From: Streptomyces sp. BK208
GTDB taxonomy: Bacteria > Actinomycetota > Actinomycetes > Streptomycetales > Streptomycetaceae
Reading direction: 5' to 3'
Assembly: GCF_004364245.1 (NCBI RefSeq)
Contig: NZ_SOAV01000002.1
Location: 558,001 to 622,000, forward strand
DNA: 64,000 nt
Numbering within the stretch: the stretch's first letter is position 1; every line of letters begins with the position of its first letter. A model generated the notes under the pieces. It did no database searches. It worked only from the letters and a program-made list of their open reading frames with translations, and was not told the origin of the DNA. A program made the translations under genes and the position numbers. Shown piece by piece: positions 1 through 8,773 of the stretch.

Positions 1-168
1 GCCGTCTCCGACGCCCCCGGTCTCGGTGTCGAACTCGACCGCGACAAGCTCGCGTTCCTCCACCGGCGCTGGCTCGACGACGACGGCACCCTCCGCGACC
101 GCGACGACGCCGCCGCGATGCGGGTCGCCGACCCCGCGTGGGTCACCCCGCCCGTCCCCCGTTGGTGA
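1..168 (+). CDS. Enolase-superfamily sugar-acid dehydratase, C-terminal fragment
   Basis: The window opens inside this gene. Frame 1 gives 55 residues and a TGA stop. The run DAPGLGVELD is typical of the end of the mandelate racemase / muconate lactonizing barrel, where it closes the sugar-acid dehydratases. The catalytic residues lie upstream of the window, so the substrate cannot be read. An MFS anion symporter starts 39 bp downstream and a PfkB kinase follows, which suggests uptake and dehydration of an aldonic acid followed by phosphorylation of the keto-deoxy product. The family call rests on a short tail and is moderate. Confidence 0.6.
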   Translation, partial: AVSDAPGLGVELDRDKLAFLHRRWLDDDGTLRDRDDAAAMRVADPAWVTPPVPRW

Positions 169-207
169 GTCGCCCACCCCCTTCCCCTGCCACGACCGGA
201 GCCGCTC

Positions 208-1623
208 GTGTCCGCAGTGCCCCCCGCCCCCGAAGTGCAGCACCCACCCGCCGTCCAGTCCGCCGTCCGCAAGATCTTCCGCCGCGTGGTCCCCCTCTTC
301 TTCGTCATGTTCGTGGCGAACTACATGGACCGCGTCAACCTCGGCTTCGCCCAGGACGAGCTGCGGGCCGACGTGGGTCTGTCGGCCGCCGCGTTCGGCC
401 TCGGCGCCGGCATCTTCTTCATCGCGTACGCCCTCTTCGAAGTCCCCTCCAACATGCTCATGGAGCGGTTCGGGGCCAAGGTGTGGCTCACCCGCATCAT
501 GATCAGCTGGGGCGTCGTCGCCACCGCCATGGCCTTCGTCGACAGCGTCGGGATGTTCTACGCCCTGCGCTTCCTCCTCGGGGTCGCCGAGGCCGGTTTC
601 TTCCCCGCGGTCATCTACTACTTCAGCCGCTGGCTGCCCGACTCCCACCGGGGCCGCGCCACGTCCGTCTTCCTCATGGGCTCCGGCACCGCGACCGTCG
701 TCGTCGGCCCGGTCTCCGGGGCGCTGCTGGAGCTGCACGGCCTCTGGGGCCACTCCGGCTGGCAGTGGATGTTCTTCGTCGAGGGCGTCTTCTCCGTCGT
801 CCTCGGCTTCGTCGTCTACCGCTTCCTCGACTCCGGCATCGAGCAGGCGACCTGGCTCACCGACGAGGAGAAGACCGGCCTGACCGCCGTCATCGACGCC
901 GAACAGGACGCCCGGGACGAGCGGCGCGGCGAGAAGGCGGCCAAGGTCTCCCGCTGGAAACTGCTGGCCGACCCGCAGATGCTCCTCTTCCTGTGGATCT
1001 ACTTCGCCATCAACGTCGCCCTGTACGCGGTCACGTTCTGGCTGCCGTCGATCGTGGACGACATCGGCGGCCTCAGCGACTTCCAGGTCGGACTGCTCAC
1101 CTCCGTGCCGTGGATCTGCGCGATCGGCGCGCTGTACGTCAGCGGGCGGATCTCGGACCGCATCGGCAAGCGCCGTCCCGTCCTGATCACCCTGCTCCTG
1201 CTCGGCGGCTGCGGCACCCTGCTGGCCGTGTTCGTCTCGCCCTGGGTGGGGCTCGGCGCGCTGTGCCTGGCCGCCATGGGCTTCAAACCGGCCTCCCCGG
1301 TCTTCTGGACCATCCCGCAGAGCTACCTCGACGCACGGGCCGCCGCCCCCGGGATCGCGCTCGTCAACTCCATCGGCAACCTCGGCGGGTTCGTCGCCCC
1401 CACGGCCTTCGGCATCATCGAGGACTCGACCGGCTCCACCAAGGGCGGCCTGGTCGGCCTCACCGTCGTCGGCTTCCTGGCCGCGCTGAGCGTCCTGCTG
1501 GTGCGCGGCGGCGGACGCAACGACCGCGTCCGCGCCCGCCCGGCGAAGACCCCCGCCGCACCGGCGTCCGAGACCCCTCCGGGCGCGGCCCGCAGCGCGC
1601 GTCAGGGCCCCGCCCCGGCCTGA
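208..1623 (+). CDS. MFS transporter, anion:cation symporter family
   Basis: 471-residue major facilitator with about 12 membrane helices. The N-terminal run NYMDRVNLGFAQDEL and the following helices are characteristic of the anion:cation symporter branch, which carries glucarate, galactonate, phthalate and similar organic acids with protons. The GTG start is supported by GGAG six bases upstream. The C-terminal 40 residues are Arg/Ala/Pro-rich and cytoplasmic. Its position directly after an enolase-superfamily dehydratase and before a sugar kinase suggests that it imports the acid those enzymes use. Specificity is inferred from context only. Confidence 0.88.
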   Translation: MSAVPPAPEVQHPPAVQSAVRKIFRRVVPLFFVMFVANYMDRVNLGFAQDELRADVGLSAAAFGLGAGIFFIAYALFEVPSNMLMERFGAKVWLTRIMISWGVVATAMAFVDSVGMFYALRFLLGVAEAGFFPAVIYYFSRWLPDSHRGRATSVFLMGSGTATVVVGPVSGALLELHGLWGHSGWQWMFFVEGVFSVVLGFVVYRFLDSGIEQATWLTDEEKTGLTAVIDAEQDARDERRGEKAAKVSRWKLLADPQMLLFLWIYFAINVALYAVTFWLPSIVDDIGGLSDFQVGLLTSVPWICAIGALYVSGRISDRIGKRRPVLITLLLLGGCGTLLAVFVSPWVGLGALCLAAMGFKPASPVFWTIPQSYLDARAAAPGIALVNSIGNLGGFVAPTAFGIIEDSTGSTKGGLVGLTVVGFLAALSVLLVRGGGRNDRVRARPAKTPAAPASETPPGAARSARQGPAPA

Positions 1624-1703
1624 CGCTCCGAACCCGAACACCGTCGCCCCGCCGACGGCGTGGTGCACACTGGCCTGATCCGCACCATGCCAGGGAGCGC
1701 ACC

Positions 1704-2921
1704 GTGACCGCCTCCACCGAGTCCACCGCGTCCGGGTCCCCCGCCTCCGGGGCCACCGCGTCCGACGTGCCCGAGACGCCCGTCCTGCCCGCCGACGAGA
1801 GAACGCACCGCCACGCCCAGGGCGAGGGAGCGCGCCGCCGCCCCGAGGTCGATCCCCTCGCCGCCCTGCGCGTCCCGCAGGACCCGCCCTGGGACGTGTA
1901 CCTGACGGGCACGGTCTTCCTCGACGTCGTCTTCACCGGGCTCGACTCCGCCCCCGTGCGGGGCACCGAGTCCTGGGCCCGCGGGATGGGGTCGAGCCCC
2001 GGCGGCGTGGCGAACATGGCGACCGCACTGGCCCGCCTCGGCCTGCGCACGTCGCTGGCCGCCGCGTTCGGCGACGACCACTACGGCGACTACTGCTGGG
2101 ACGCGCTCGCCCAGGGCGAGGGCATCGACCTGTCCCCGTCCCGCACCGTGCCCGGCTGGCACTCGCCGGTCACGGTCTCGATGGCGTACGAGGGGGAGCG
2201 CACGATGGTCTCCCACGGCCACGAGCCGCCGCCGGGGGAGCCGAGCCCGGAATGCCCGCCCCGCGCGCGTGCCGCCGTCGCCTCCCTCACACCCGGTGTG
2301 AGCGCACCCTGGATCGCCCGGGCCGCCGCCCGGGGCACCCGCGTCTTCGCCGACGTCGGCTGGGACGAGACCGGCGCCTGGGACCTGGCCGGGCTGCCCG
2401 ACCTCGCGCACTGCGAGGCCTTCCTGCCGAACGCGGAGGAGGCCATGCGCTACACCGGCGCCACCTGCCCCCGCGCCGCCGCGCACGCCCTGACCGAGCA
2501 CGTGCCGCTCGCGGTCGTCACGCTCGGCGCGGACGGCGCCTACGCCGTGGACCGGCGCACGGGGGAGAGCGCCGAGGTCCCGGCCATCGAGGTCGAGGCC
2601 CTCGACCCGACCGGCGCCGGGGACGTGTTCGTCGCCGGGTTCGTCACCGGCACCCTGGCCGGCTGGCCGCTCGCCGACCGCCTGGCCTTCGCCGGCCTGA
2701 CCGCCGCCCTCTCGGTCCAGGAGTTCGGCGGCTCGCTGTCGGCACCCGGCTGGTGCGAGATCGCCACCTGGTGGCGCAAGGTCCAGTCCGTCGAGGGCCA
2801 GGACCCCACGGCCCTGCGCCGCTACGCCTTCCTGGCCGGCCTCGTCCCCGACGACCTGCCCGGCTCCTGGCCCCTGCGCCGCGCGGTCCCCACCATCGGC
2901 TTCCGCCCCCCGACACCCTGA
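1704..2921 (+). CDS. PfkB-family carbohydrate kinase
   Basis: 405-residue ribokinase-type sugar kinase. Signature 1 (SSPGGVANMATALARLG, about residues 97-113) and signature 2 with the catalytic aspartate and anion hole (DPTGAGDVFVAGF, about 302-314) are both intact. The GTG start is preceded by GGGAG, and ATG codons further upstream are out of frame. The first 55 residues are Ser/Thr/Ala/Pro-rich, probably disordered, and longer than usual for the family. It is the last gene of the presumed sugar-acid module. A 2-keto-3-deoxy-sugar acid is a plausible substrate, but adenosine- or ribokinase-like activity cannot be excluded. Confidence 0.88.
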   Translation: MTASTESTASGSPASGATASDVPETPVLPADERTHRHAQGEGARRRPEVDPLAALRVPQDPPWDVYLTGTVFLDVVFTGLDSAPVRGTESWARGMGSSPGGVANMATALARLGLRTSLAAAFGDDHYGDYCWDALAQGEGIDLSPSRTVPGWHSPVTVSMAYEGERTMVSHGHEPPPGEPSPECPPRARAAVASLTPGVSAPWIARAAARGTRVFADVGWDETGAWDLAGLPDLAHCEAFLPNAEEAMRYTGATCPRAAAHALTEHVPLAVVTLGADGAYAVDRRTGESAEVPAIEVEALDPTGAGDVFVAGFVTGTLAGWPLADRLAFAGLTAALSVQEFGGSLSAPGWCEIATWWRKVQSVEGQDPTALRRYAFLAGLVPDDLPGSWPLRRAVPTIGFRPPTP

Positions 2922-2932
2922 CGGCCCCGGGT

Positions 2933-3329
2933 GTTCAGAACCCGAGGCGGCGCAGCTGCTTCTGGTCGCGCTGCCGGTCCTTGGCGACCTTCACGTGCAG
3001 GTCCAGGCTGTATCGATGTGCGGCTGCCGCCGCGTGGCCGGGTGCGGGCACGCGGGTGGTTGCCTCGGTGGTCGGGTTCCGTTGCCCGGGCGGGTTCAGA
3101 ATCCGAGGCGGCGCAGCTGCTTCGGGTCGCGCTGCCGGTCCTTGGCGACCTTGACGTGCAGGTCCAGGCTGTATCGATGTGCGGCTGCCGCCGCGTGGCC
3201 GGGTGCGGGCACGCGGGTGGTTGCCTCGGTGGTCGGGTTCCGTTGCCCGGGCGGGTTCAGAATCCGAGGCGGCGCAGCTGCTTCGGGTCGCGCTGCCAGT
3301 CCTTGGCGACCTTCACGTGCAGGTCCAGG
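2933..3329. repeat. 161-bp tandem repeat duplicating the 3' end of era
   Basis: Copies begin at 2933, 3094 and 3255, each marked by GTTCAGAA. The spacing is exactly 161 bp twice. The third copy is the real era terminus and stops matching at about 3330. Each unit holds about 73 bp of the era 3' coding end plus about 86 bp of non-coding sequence. The non-coding part (3009-3092 versus 3170-3253) is identical between the two full copies, while the era-derived parts differ by a few substitutions. 161 is not a multiple of three, so the copies do not extend era in frame. No gene is seen between 2922 and 3256. Confidence 0.93.
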
Positions 3330-4219
3330 AAGACCGGCGTGCCGAGGAGCGCCTCGATCTGCTTGCGGGACTTGATGCCGACGTCCTTCAGGCGCTTGCC
3401 CTTGGGACCGATGATGATCCCCTTCTGGCTGGGGCGCTCGATGAAAACGTTGGCGTGGATGTCCAGCAGCGGCTTGTCGGCGGGGCGGTCCTCGCGCGGC
3501 AGCATCTCCTCGACGACCACCGCGATGGAGTGCGGCAGCTCGTCCCGTACGCCCTCCAGCGCGGCCTCGCGGATCAGCTCCGCGACCATCACCTGCTCGG
3601 GCTCGTCGGTCAGGTCGCCCTCGGGGTAGAGCGCGGGGCCCTCGGGCAGCAGCGGGGTGAGCAGGTCGGCGAGCAGGTCCACCTGCTGATTGGCGGTGGC
3701 GGACACCGGGACGATCTCCGCCCAGGTGAAGCCCAGCTCCTGGCCGAGCTGGTCGATCGCGATGAGCTGCTCGGCCAGGGTCTTGGAGTCCACCAGGTCG
3801 GTCTTGGTGACGATCGCGATCTTCGGGGTCTTCTTGATCCCCGCCAGTTCCTTCGCGATGAAGCGGTCGCCGGGGCCGAGCTTCTCGTTGGCCGGCAGGC
3901 AGAAGCCGATGACGTCCACCTCGGCCCACGTCGCGCGCACCACGTCGTTGAGCCGCTCGCCCAGCAGCGTGCGCGGCTTGTGCAGTCCAGGGGTGTCCAC
4001 CAGGATCAGCTGGGCGTCCTCACGGTGCACGATGCCCCGCACGGTGTGCCGGGTGGTCTGCGGGCGGTTGGAGGTGATCGCCACCTTCTGCCCGACCAGA
4101 GCGTTCGTGAGGGTGGACTTGCCCGCGTTGGGACGGCCCACGAAGCAGGCGAAGCCGGCCCGGTGAACAGCCTCGGCCGGTTCTTCGGATGACTGGGTAC
4201 GAACGCTCATGGCGCCCAT
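3257..4219 (-). CDS. era: GTPase Era, ribosome biogenesis
   Basis: 320-residue GTPase that binds 16S rRNA and helps assemble the 30S subunit. The G1 motif GRPNAGKS is at 28-35, followed by DTPGLH (G3), TKTD (G4) and SAT (G5). The C-terminal KH domain carries GIIIGPKGKRLKDVG. The protein ends in KQLRRLGF, the segment copied twice downstream. An alternative ATG three codons in (4210) gives a product starting MSVRTQ and is equally plausible. Upstream lies a degenerate cytidine deaminase in the same direction, the same neighbourhood as the cdd-era pair of Bacillus. Confidence 0.96.
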   Translation of the reverse strand: MGAMSVRTQSSEEPAEAVHRAGFACFVGRPNAGKSTLTNALVGQKVAITSNRPQTTRHTVRGIVHREDAQLILVDTPGLHKPRTLLGERLNDVVRATWAEVDVIGFCLPANEKLGPGDRFIAKELAGIKKTPKIAIVTKTDLVDSKTLAEQLIAIDQLGQELGFTWAEIVPVSATANQQVDLLADLLTPLLPEGPALYPEGDLTDEPEQVMVAELIREAALEGVRDELPHSIAVVVEEMLPREDRPADKPLLDIHANVFIERPSQKGIIIGPKGKRLKDVGIKSRKQIEALLGTPVFLDLHVKVAKDWQRDPKQLRRLGF

Positions 4220-4292
4220 TGTCCCTGATCCCCGAAGCCCCGCCGTACCACGGTCGCCAGCCGTCCCGCGGGCGGCCGCGGGACCCCGGCCG

Positions 4293-4646
4293 TCAGCCCG
4301 CGCTCACCGCGGTCCGTACCGTGCCGTCAGGCCCGGCGACCAGCACCGGCGTCCCCGGTCCGCCCAGGTCGCGGACGGCCGCCCGGTCCTCCGCCGACGC
4401 CGACTCCGACTCGGTCACCACCGCCGCCGCCTCCAGCGACTTCGCGCCGGACGCCACCGCCATCGCCACCGCCGTACGCAGCGCGCTGAGCTTCAGGGAG
4501 TCCAGGGCGACCGTGCCGGCGACGTAGGTGCGGCCGGTCTCGTCGCGTACGGCCGCGCCCTCGGGCACGCCGTTGCGGGCACGGGCCGAGCGGGCCAGGG
4601 TGACGATCTTGCGGTCCTCGGGGTCGAGGTCGGGAGTCTCGGTCAT
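4293..4646 (-). CDS. Cytidine-deaminase-like protein without zinc ligands
   Basis: 117 residues, about the length of a cytidine deaminase and related by fold and position next to era. The catalytic region, normally a C/H-A-E motif followed by a PCxxC motif, is replaced by LSALRTAVAMAVASG and there is no PCxxC. No cysteine or histidine is available to hold zinc, so it should not deaminate cytidine. It is probably a pseudoenzyme kept for binding or regulation. It lies 73 bp upstream of the era start and is likely cotranscribed with it. The ATG at 4646 begins MTETPDLD. Confidence 0.75.
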   Translation of the reverse strand: MTETPDLDPEDRKIVTLARSARARNGVPEGAAVRDETGRTYVAGTVALDSLKLSALRTAVAMAVASGAKSLEAAAVVTESESASAEDRAAVRDLGGPGTPVLVAGPDGTVRTAVSAG

Positions 4647-4684
4647 GGGGTGAGCATACGGAGCCCCGCCGGACGCCTGCCCGC

Positions 4685-5578
4685 TCACCCCGCCACCGGG
4701 TACATCGCCCCGCGACGGCCCTCCGGCGAGGCCAGCCACTCCAGCTTCGCCGCGGTGTTCGCCTCCTCCAGCGGCGTGTGCAGCACGATGGTCAGATCGG
4801 GCCGCGCCGGCACCTGGAGCGCCGTCGACTCCAGGCTCAGCAGGCCGACCAGCGGATGGTCCAGCTCCTTGCGGATCTGCCCGGCGTCCTCGATGTCCCG
4901 CTCCTCCCACAGCGCGGCGAACTCGGCGCTGGCCTCCTTCAGGTCCGCCAGCACCTGCTGGAACCCCTCGTCGTCCGGGTTGGCCGCGCAGGTGGCGCGG
5001 AACTGGGCGACGACCGTGCGCGCGTTGCGCTCCCAGTTGCGGGCCCGGGAGCGGTACAGGGGGTCGGTGAAGTAGTCGACGATGCAGTTCCACGTCGTCT
5101 CGGGCCGCATGCCCAGCACCATCGCCGCCGCGTCGTTGTACATCACGCAGTTGTAGTACCGGTCCATGATGTGCGCCGGATACGGCATCCACGTGTCGAT
5201 CAGCCGCCGCAGCCCGTCGCACATCTCCCGCTTCGCCGGCTCCACCTCGGCGGCGGGCGGGTTCAGCCCGGCCAGCACGTACAGGTGGCGGCGCTCGGCG
5301 TTGCTGAGCCGCAGCACCCGGCCGACCGCGTCCAGGACCTGCGGGGAGACGGAGATGTCGCGGCCCTGCTCCAGCCATTGGTACCAGGACGCGCCCACCC
5401 CGGCGAGCACGGCCACCTCCTCGCGGCGCAGCCCCGGCGTCCGGCGCCGCGCCCCGCCGTCCGGCAGCCCGACCTCGGCCGGGGAGACCCGGGCCCGGCG
5501 GCTCATCAGGAACTCCCGCAGCTCGCTGCGGCGCCGGTCCCGGCTCGCGGCCCGGTCCCTCGTGATCACGTCCGGCAT
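4685..5578 (-). CDS. XRE-family regulator with MmyB-like ligand domain
   Basis: 297-residue transcription regulator. The N-terminal helix-turn-helix contains the diagnostic RRRTPGLRREEVAVLAGV and WYQWLEQGRDI runs. The C-terminal two thirds match the MmyB-like, PAS-related ligand-binding domain common in actinobacteria (HIMDRYYNCVMYNDAA). The ATG at 5578 has a GGGGGGAG ribosome site. It is divergent from an MFS exporter with a 19-bp palindrome between them, the usual layout of a repressor controlling itself and a neighbouring efflux pump. The inducing ligand is unknown. Confidence 0.88.
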   Translation of the reverse strand: MPDVITRDRAASRDRRRSELREFLMSRRARVSPAEVGLPDGGARRRTPGLRREEVAVLAGVGASWYQWLEQGRDISVSPQVLDAVGRVLRLSNAERRHLYVLAGLNPPAAEVEPAKREMCDGLRRLIDTWMPYPAHIMDRYYNCVMYNDAAAMVLGMRPETTWNCIVDYFTDPLYRSRARNWERNARTVVAQFRATCAANPDDEGFQQVLADLKEASAEFAALWEERDIEDAGQIRKELDHPLVGLLSLESTALQVPARPDLTIVLHTPLEEANTAAKLEWLASPEGRRGAMYPVAG

Positions 5579-5612
5579 GTGCGTACTCCCCCCGTAGGCG
5601 ACCCGCCGGTGC

Positions 5613-5631
5613 CTGGTGGTGGCACCACCAG
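5613..5631. promoter_or_regulatory. 19-bp perfect palindrome, probable operator
   Basis: CTGGTGGTG and CACCACCAG are 9-bp perfect arms separated by a single G, lying between the divergent XRE regulator and MFS genes. Position and symmetry suit the binding site of the adjacent regulator. Binding is inferred. Confidence 0.6.
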
Positions 5632-5675
5632 AACAATCGGCGTCTCCCCACAACTATTCCGGGGGCCCGAGGCTC

Positions 5676-7139
5676 ATGTCCATGGCGATCGACACCACCC
5701 CGACTTCCACCCCGGCCCCCGCGGTGGCGGAACCGGCCGCTCCGCGGCTCTCCTCCCGCGACCGGCTCGTCCTGTTCGTGCTCTGCGCGGCCCAGTTCAT
5801 GGTCGCGCTCGACTTCTCCGTCCTGAACGTCGCCCTGCCCGTGCTGGGCGCGGACCTCGGCATGAGCACCTCCGCCCTCCAGTGGGCGGTCACCGCGTTC
5901 GCGCTGCCGTCCGGCGGGTTCCTGCTGCTCTTCGGCCGCATGGGCGACCTCTTCGGCCGCCGCAGGCTCTTCCTCGCCGGGCTCGCGCTCTTCGGCGCCG
6001 CCTCCCTGCTGGCCACCCTCGCCTGGGACCCGGCCTCCTTCCTCGCCGGACGCGCCCTGCAGGGCCTCGGCGCGGCGGCCATCGTCCCGACCGGCATGTC
6101 CCTGCTGACCACGACCTTCCCGGAGGGCCCCGCCCGCGACCGCGCCCTCGGCATCTCCGGCACCCTGCTCTCGCTCGGCTTCACCGTCGGCATGGTGGCC
6201 GGCGGCGTCCTGACCGACCTGCTGAGCTGGCGCTCCACCATGGGCCTGCTCGCCCTGTTCGCGCTGATCGTGCTGCCGCTGGCGCCGCGCCTGCTGCCCG
6301 AGTCGCGGACCCCGCAGCGCCCCCGCCTCGACGTGCCCGGCGCGGTCACCGTCACCGGCGGCCTGCTCGCCCTGATCTACGCCCTCACCACGGCCGCCGA
6401 GCACGGCTTCGGCCGTACCGACGTCCTCGTCACCCTCGGCGCGGGCCTGCTGCTCCTGGCCGCCTTCGCGGCCGTCGAGTCCCGCTCCCGGGAACCGCTG
6501 GTCTCGCTGCCCATGCTGCGCCGCCGCACGGTGGCCTGGGGCAACCTGGGCGGTCTCGTCACCTTCTCGATGATGTCGACCGTGATCTTCGTCCTCACCC
6601 TGTACCTCCAGGAGATCCTGCACCTGAGCGCCTTCGAGACCGGTCTGGTCTTCGGCGTGCAGGGCGTGCTCTCGGTGGTGGCCGGCTCCTGCGCCCCGCG
6701 TGTCATCGGCCGCTTCGGCGCCCGCCGCACGCTGGTGGGCTCGCTCGCCGGGCAGGGCCTGCTGGGGCTGCCGCTGCTGGCACTGGGGGAGGGAAGCTGG
6801 TCGGTGGTGCTCGCCACGGCCGCCGTGTCCCTCGCCAGCATGTGCCACCTCGGCGCGATCATCTCCTACGGCCTGACCGTCACCTCCGGCGTCCCCGACG
6901 AGGAGCAGGGCCTGGCCACCGGCCTGGTCACCTCGACCCAGCAGGTCGGCATCACCGTCGGCATCCCGCTCCTCGGCGTGCTGGCCACCACCGCCACGGA
7001 CCTGCGCTCCGGCGTCCACACGGTGCTGCTCCTGGACGCGGCGATCGTGCTTGCGGCCGCCGTGCTGGTCGCGGTGGGACTGCGCAGCGCCCGCGCGGGC
7101 TCAGGGGCGGTCGAGGCGGAGCCGGTCGGCGCGCGGTAG
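5676..7139 (+). CDS. MFS drug exporter, DHA2-like
   Basis: 487-residue transporter of the EmrB/QacA type with about 14 predicted membrane helices. Visible family motifs are the conserved LDFSVLNVALP helix 1 and the loop GRMGDLFGRRRLF between helices 2 and 3. ATG codons at 5676 and 5682 are both possible. The second has the better distance (9 bases) from GAGG. It is divergent from the XRE regulator and is probably repressed by it. The last 39 bp overlap the 3' end of the convergent yjbR-like gene. Substrate unknown; proton-driven efflux of a drug or metabolite is the family role. Confidence 0.87.
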   Translation: MSMAIDTTPTSTPAPAVAEPAAPRLSSRDRLVLFVLCAAQFMVALDFSVLNVALPVLGADLGMSTSALQWAVTAFALPSGGFLLLFGRMGDLFGRRRLFLAGLALFGAASLLATLAWDPASFLAGRALQGLGAAAIVPTGMSLLTTTFPEGPARDRALGISGTLLSLGFTVGMVAGGVLTDLLSWRSTMGLLALFALIVLPLAPRLLPESRTPQRPRLDVPGAVTVTGGLLALIYALTTAAEHGFGRTDVLVTLGAGLLLLAAFAAVESRSREPLVSLPMLRRRTVAWGNLGGLVTFSMMSTVIFVLTLYLQEILHLSAFETGLVFGVQGVLSVVAGSCAPRVIGRFGARRTLVGSLAGQGLLGLPLLALGEGSWSVVLATAAVSLASMCHLGAIISYGLTVTSGVPDEEQGLATGLVTSTQQVGITVGIPLLGVLATTATDLRSGVHTVLLLDAAIVLAAAVLVAVGLRSARAGSGAVEAEPVGAR

Positions 7140-7472
7140 ACCCGCGACCACCAGGTCGTACGAATCCTCGACGAGCTCCCGGACGACACGGTCCGGGAGC
7201 TCGCCCTCGCGTCCGCCGCCCACGGTCACCGTGTTCCAGTGCCGCTTGTTCATGTGCCAGCCCGGGACGATCAGCCGCGGGTGCTCGCGCCGCAGCCGGA
7301 TCGCGTCGTCCGGGTCGCACTTGAGGTTGACGGTGAGCGGGCGCCCGTCCAGCGAGGAGAGCGCGAACATCTTGCCCAGCACCTTGAAGACCGAGATCTC
7401 CGGGCTGAAGGGGAAGTCCTCCACCGCCGCGTTGAAGGACAGGCAGAGGTCGCGCAGCTGTCCGGGCGTCAT
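7101..7472 (-). CDS. MmcQ/YjbR-family DNA-binding-fold protein
   Basis: 123-residue CyaY-like alpha/beta protein of the MmcQ/YjbR family. Typical features are the FPFSPEISVFKVLGKMFAL segment and the WHMNKRHWNTV motif. The family is often called DNA-binding by fold, but its molecular job is not settled. Its ATG overlaps the stop of the CorC-like gene (ATGA), so it is translationally coupled to the phoH-ybeY-corC operon. Its 3' end runs 39 bp into the convergent MFS gene. Confidence 0.85.
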   Translation of the reverse strand: MTPGQLRDLCLSFNAAVEDFPFSPEISVFKVLGKMFALSSLDGRPLTVNLKCDPDDAIRLRREHPRLIVPGWHMNKRHWNTVTVGGGREGELPDRVVRELVEDSYDLVVAGLPRADRLRLDRP

Positions 7473-8773
7473 TCCGGTACGGCCTCCTCGGCCGGCTTCG
7501 CCGCGGGGACCGGCTCCACCAGCACCGTCACGATCTTGTTCCGGCGGCCCGCCGCGGCCTCCGCCGTCAGCCGCAGCTCCCGGCCGTCGGGCAGCTCGAC
7601 GACCGAGGACGCCCCGGCGATCGGGACGCGGCCCAGCGCCTTCGCCAGCAGCCCGCCGACCGTCTCCACGTCCTCGTCGTCGTACTCGTCCAGGCCGTAC
7701 AGCTCGCCCAGGTCGCCGATGTCCAGGCGCGCGGTGACCCGGAAACGGCCCCCGTCCAGCTCCTCCACCGGCGGCAGCTCCCGGTCGTACTCGTCGGTGA
7801 TCTCGCCGACGATCTCCTCCAGGATGTCCTCGATGGTGACGATGCCGGCCGTGCCGCCGTACTCGTCGATGACGACGGCGACGTGGTTGCGTTCCTTCTG
7901 CATCTCGCGCAGCAGGTCACCGGCGTTCTTGGTGTCCGGCACGAAGGACGCCGGACGCATCGCGGTGGAGACCAGGTCGCTCTCCGCGTCCCGGCTGATG
8001 TGCGTCCTGCGGACCAGGTCCTTCAGGTACACGATGCCGACGACGTCGTCCTCGCTGTCCCCGGTGACCGGGATCCGCGAGAAACCGGAGCGCAGGGCGA
8101 GGGTGAGGGCCTGCCTGATGGTCTTGTAGCGCTCGATGACGACGAGGTCGGTGCGCGGCACCATGACCTCCCGCACCAGGGTGTCGCCCAGCTCGAAGAC
8201 CGAGTGCACCATGCGGCGCTCGTCGGCCTCGATCAGCGACTCCTTCTCCGCGTAGTCCACCAGCGCCCGCAGCTCCGCCTCCGAGGCGAACGGGCCCCGG
8301 CGGAAGCCCTTGCCGGGGGTGAGCGCGTTGCCGATCAGGATCAGCAGCGACGGGACCGGGCCCATGATCCGGGCCAGCGGCAGCAGCACGTACGCCGCGG
8401 CGGTCGCCGTGTTCAGCGGGTGCTGGCGGCCGATGGTGCGCGGGGAGACGCCGACGGCGACGTAGGAGAGCAGCACCATCACCGCGATGGCGATGATCAG
8501 CGCCTCGCCGGTGCCGTCGAACTCCCGCAGGCAGGCGTACGTCACCAGCGCGGCGGCCGCCATCTCGCAGGCGACGCGCACCAGCAGCGCCACGTTCAGG
8601 TAGCGCGTCGGGTCGGCGGCGACCTGGGCGAGCTTCTCGCCGCCCCGCCGCCCGCTGCGCACCGCCTCCTCGGCGCGGAAGCTGGAGACCCGGGCGAGCC
8701 CCGCCTCCGCACAGGCCGCCAGCCAGGCGACCACCACCAGGGCGACGGCGCCGGCGATGAGCGGGAGGCTCAT
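7469..8773 (-). CDS. CNNM/CorC-type transporter with CBS pair (hemolysin C-like)
   Basis: 434-residue membrane protein. An N-terminal DUF21/CNNM domain has about four hydrophobic helices. Two CBS domains follow ([14 protein letters not shown] and [24 protein letters not shown]), then a C-terminal CorC/HlyC domain. The family is linked to Mg/Co efflux and to protection of the membrane. The start overlaps the ybeY stop by ATGA and the end overlaps yjbR by ATGA, so all are translated from one message. Confidence 0.9.
   Translation of the reverse strand: MSLPLIAGAVALVVVAWLAACAEAGLARVSSFRAEEAVRSGRRGGEKLAQVAADPTRYLNVALLVRVACEMAAAALVTYACLREFDGTGEALIIAIAVMVLLSYVAVGVSPRTIGRQHPLNTATAAAYVLLPLARIMGPVPSLLILIGNALTPGKGFRRGPFASEAELRALVDYAEKESLIEADERRMVHSVFELGDTLVREVMVPRTDLVVIERYKTIRQALTLALRSGFSRIPVTGDSEDDVVGIVYLKDLVRRTHISRDAESDLVSTAMRPASFVPDTKNAGDLLREMQKERNHVAVVIDEYGGTAGIVTIEDILEEIVGEITDEYDRELPPVEELDGGRFRVTARLDIGDLGELYGLDEYDDEDVETVGGLLAKALGRVPIAGASSVVELPDGRELRLTAEAAAGRRNKIVTVLVEPVPAAKPAEEAVPE

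Noticed and set aside
2933..3256. A small gene in the era-derived repeat
   Set aside because: Open frames there are out-of-frame copies of the era end and have no start with a ribosome site.
4293..7019. A 908-codon minus-strand open frame running across the XRE and MFS genes
   Set aside because: Only its last 117 codons (the deaminase-like protein) look like protein. The rest is Gly/Gln/Arg-rich antisense of the MFS gene, an effect of high GC.
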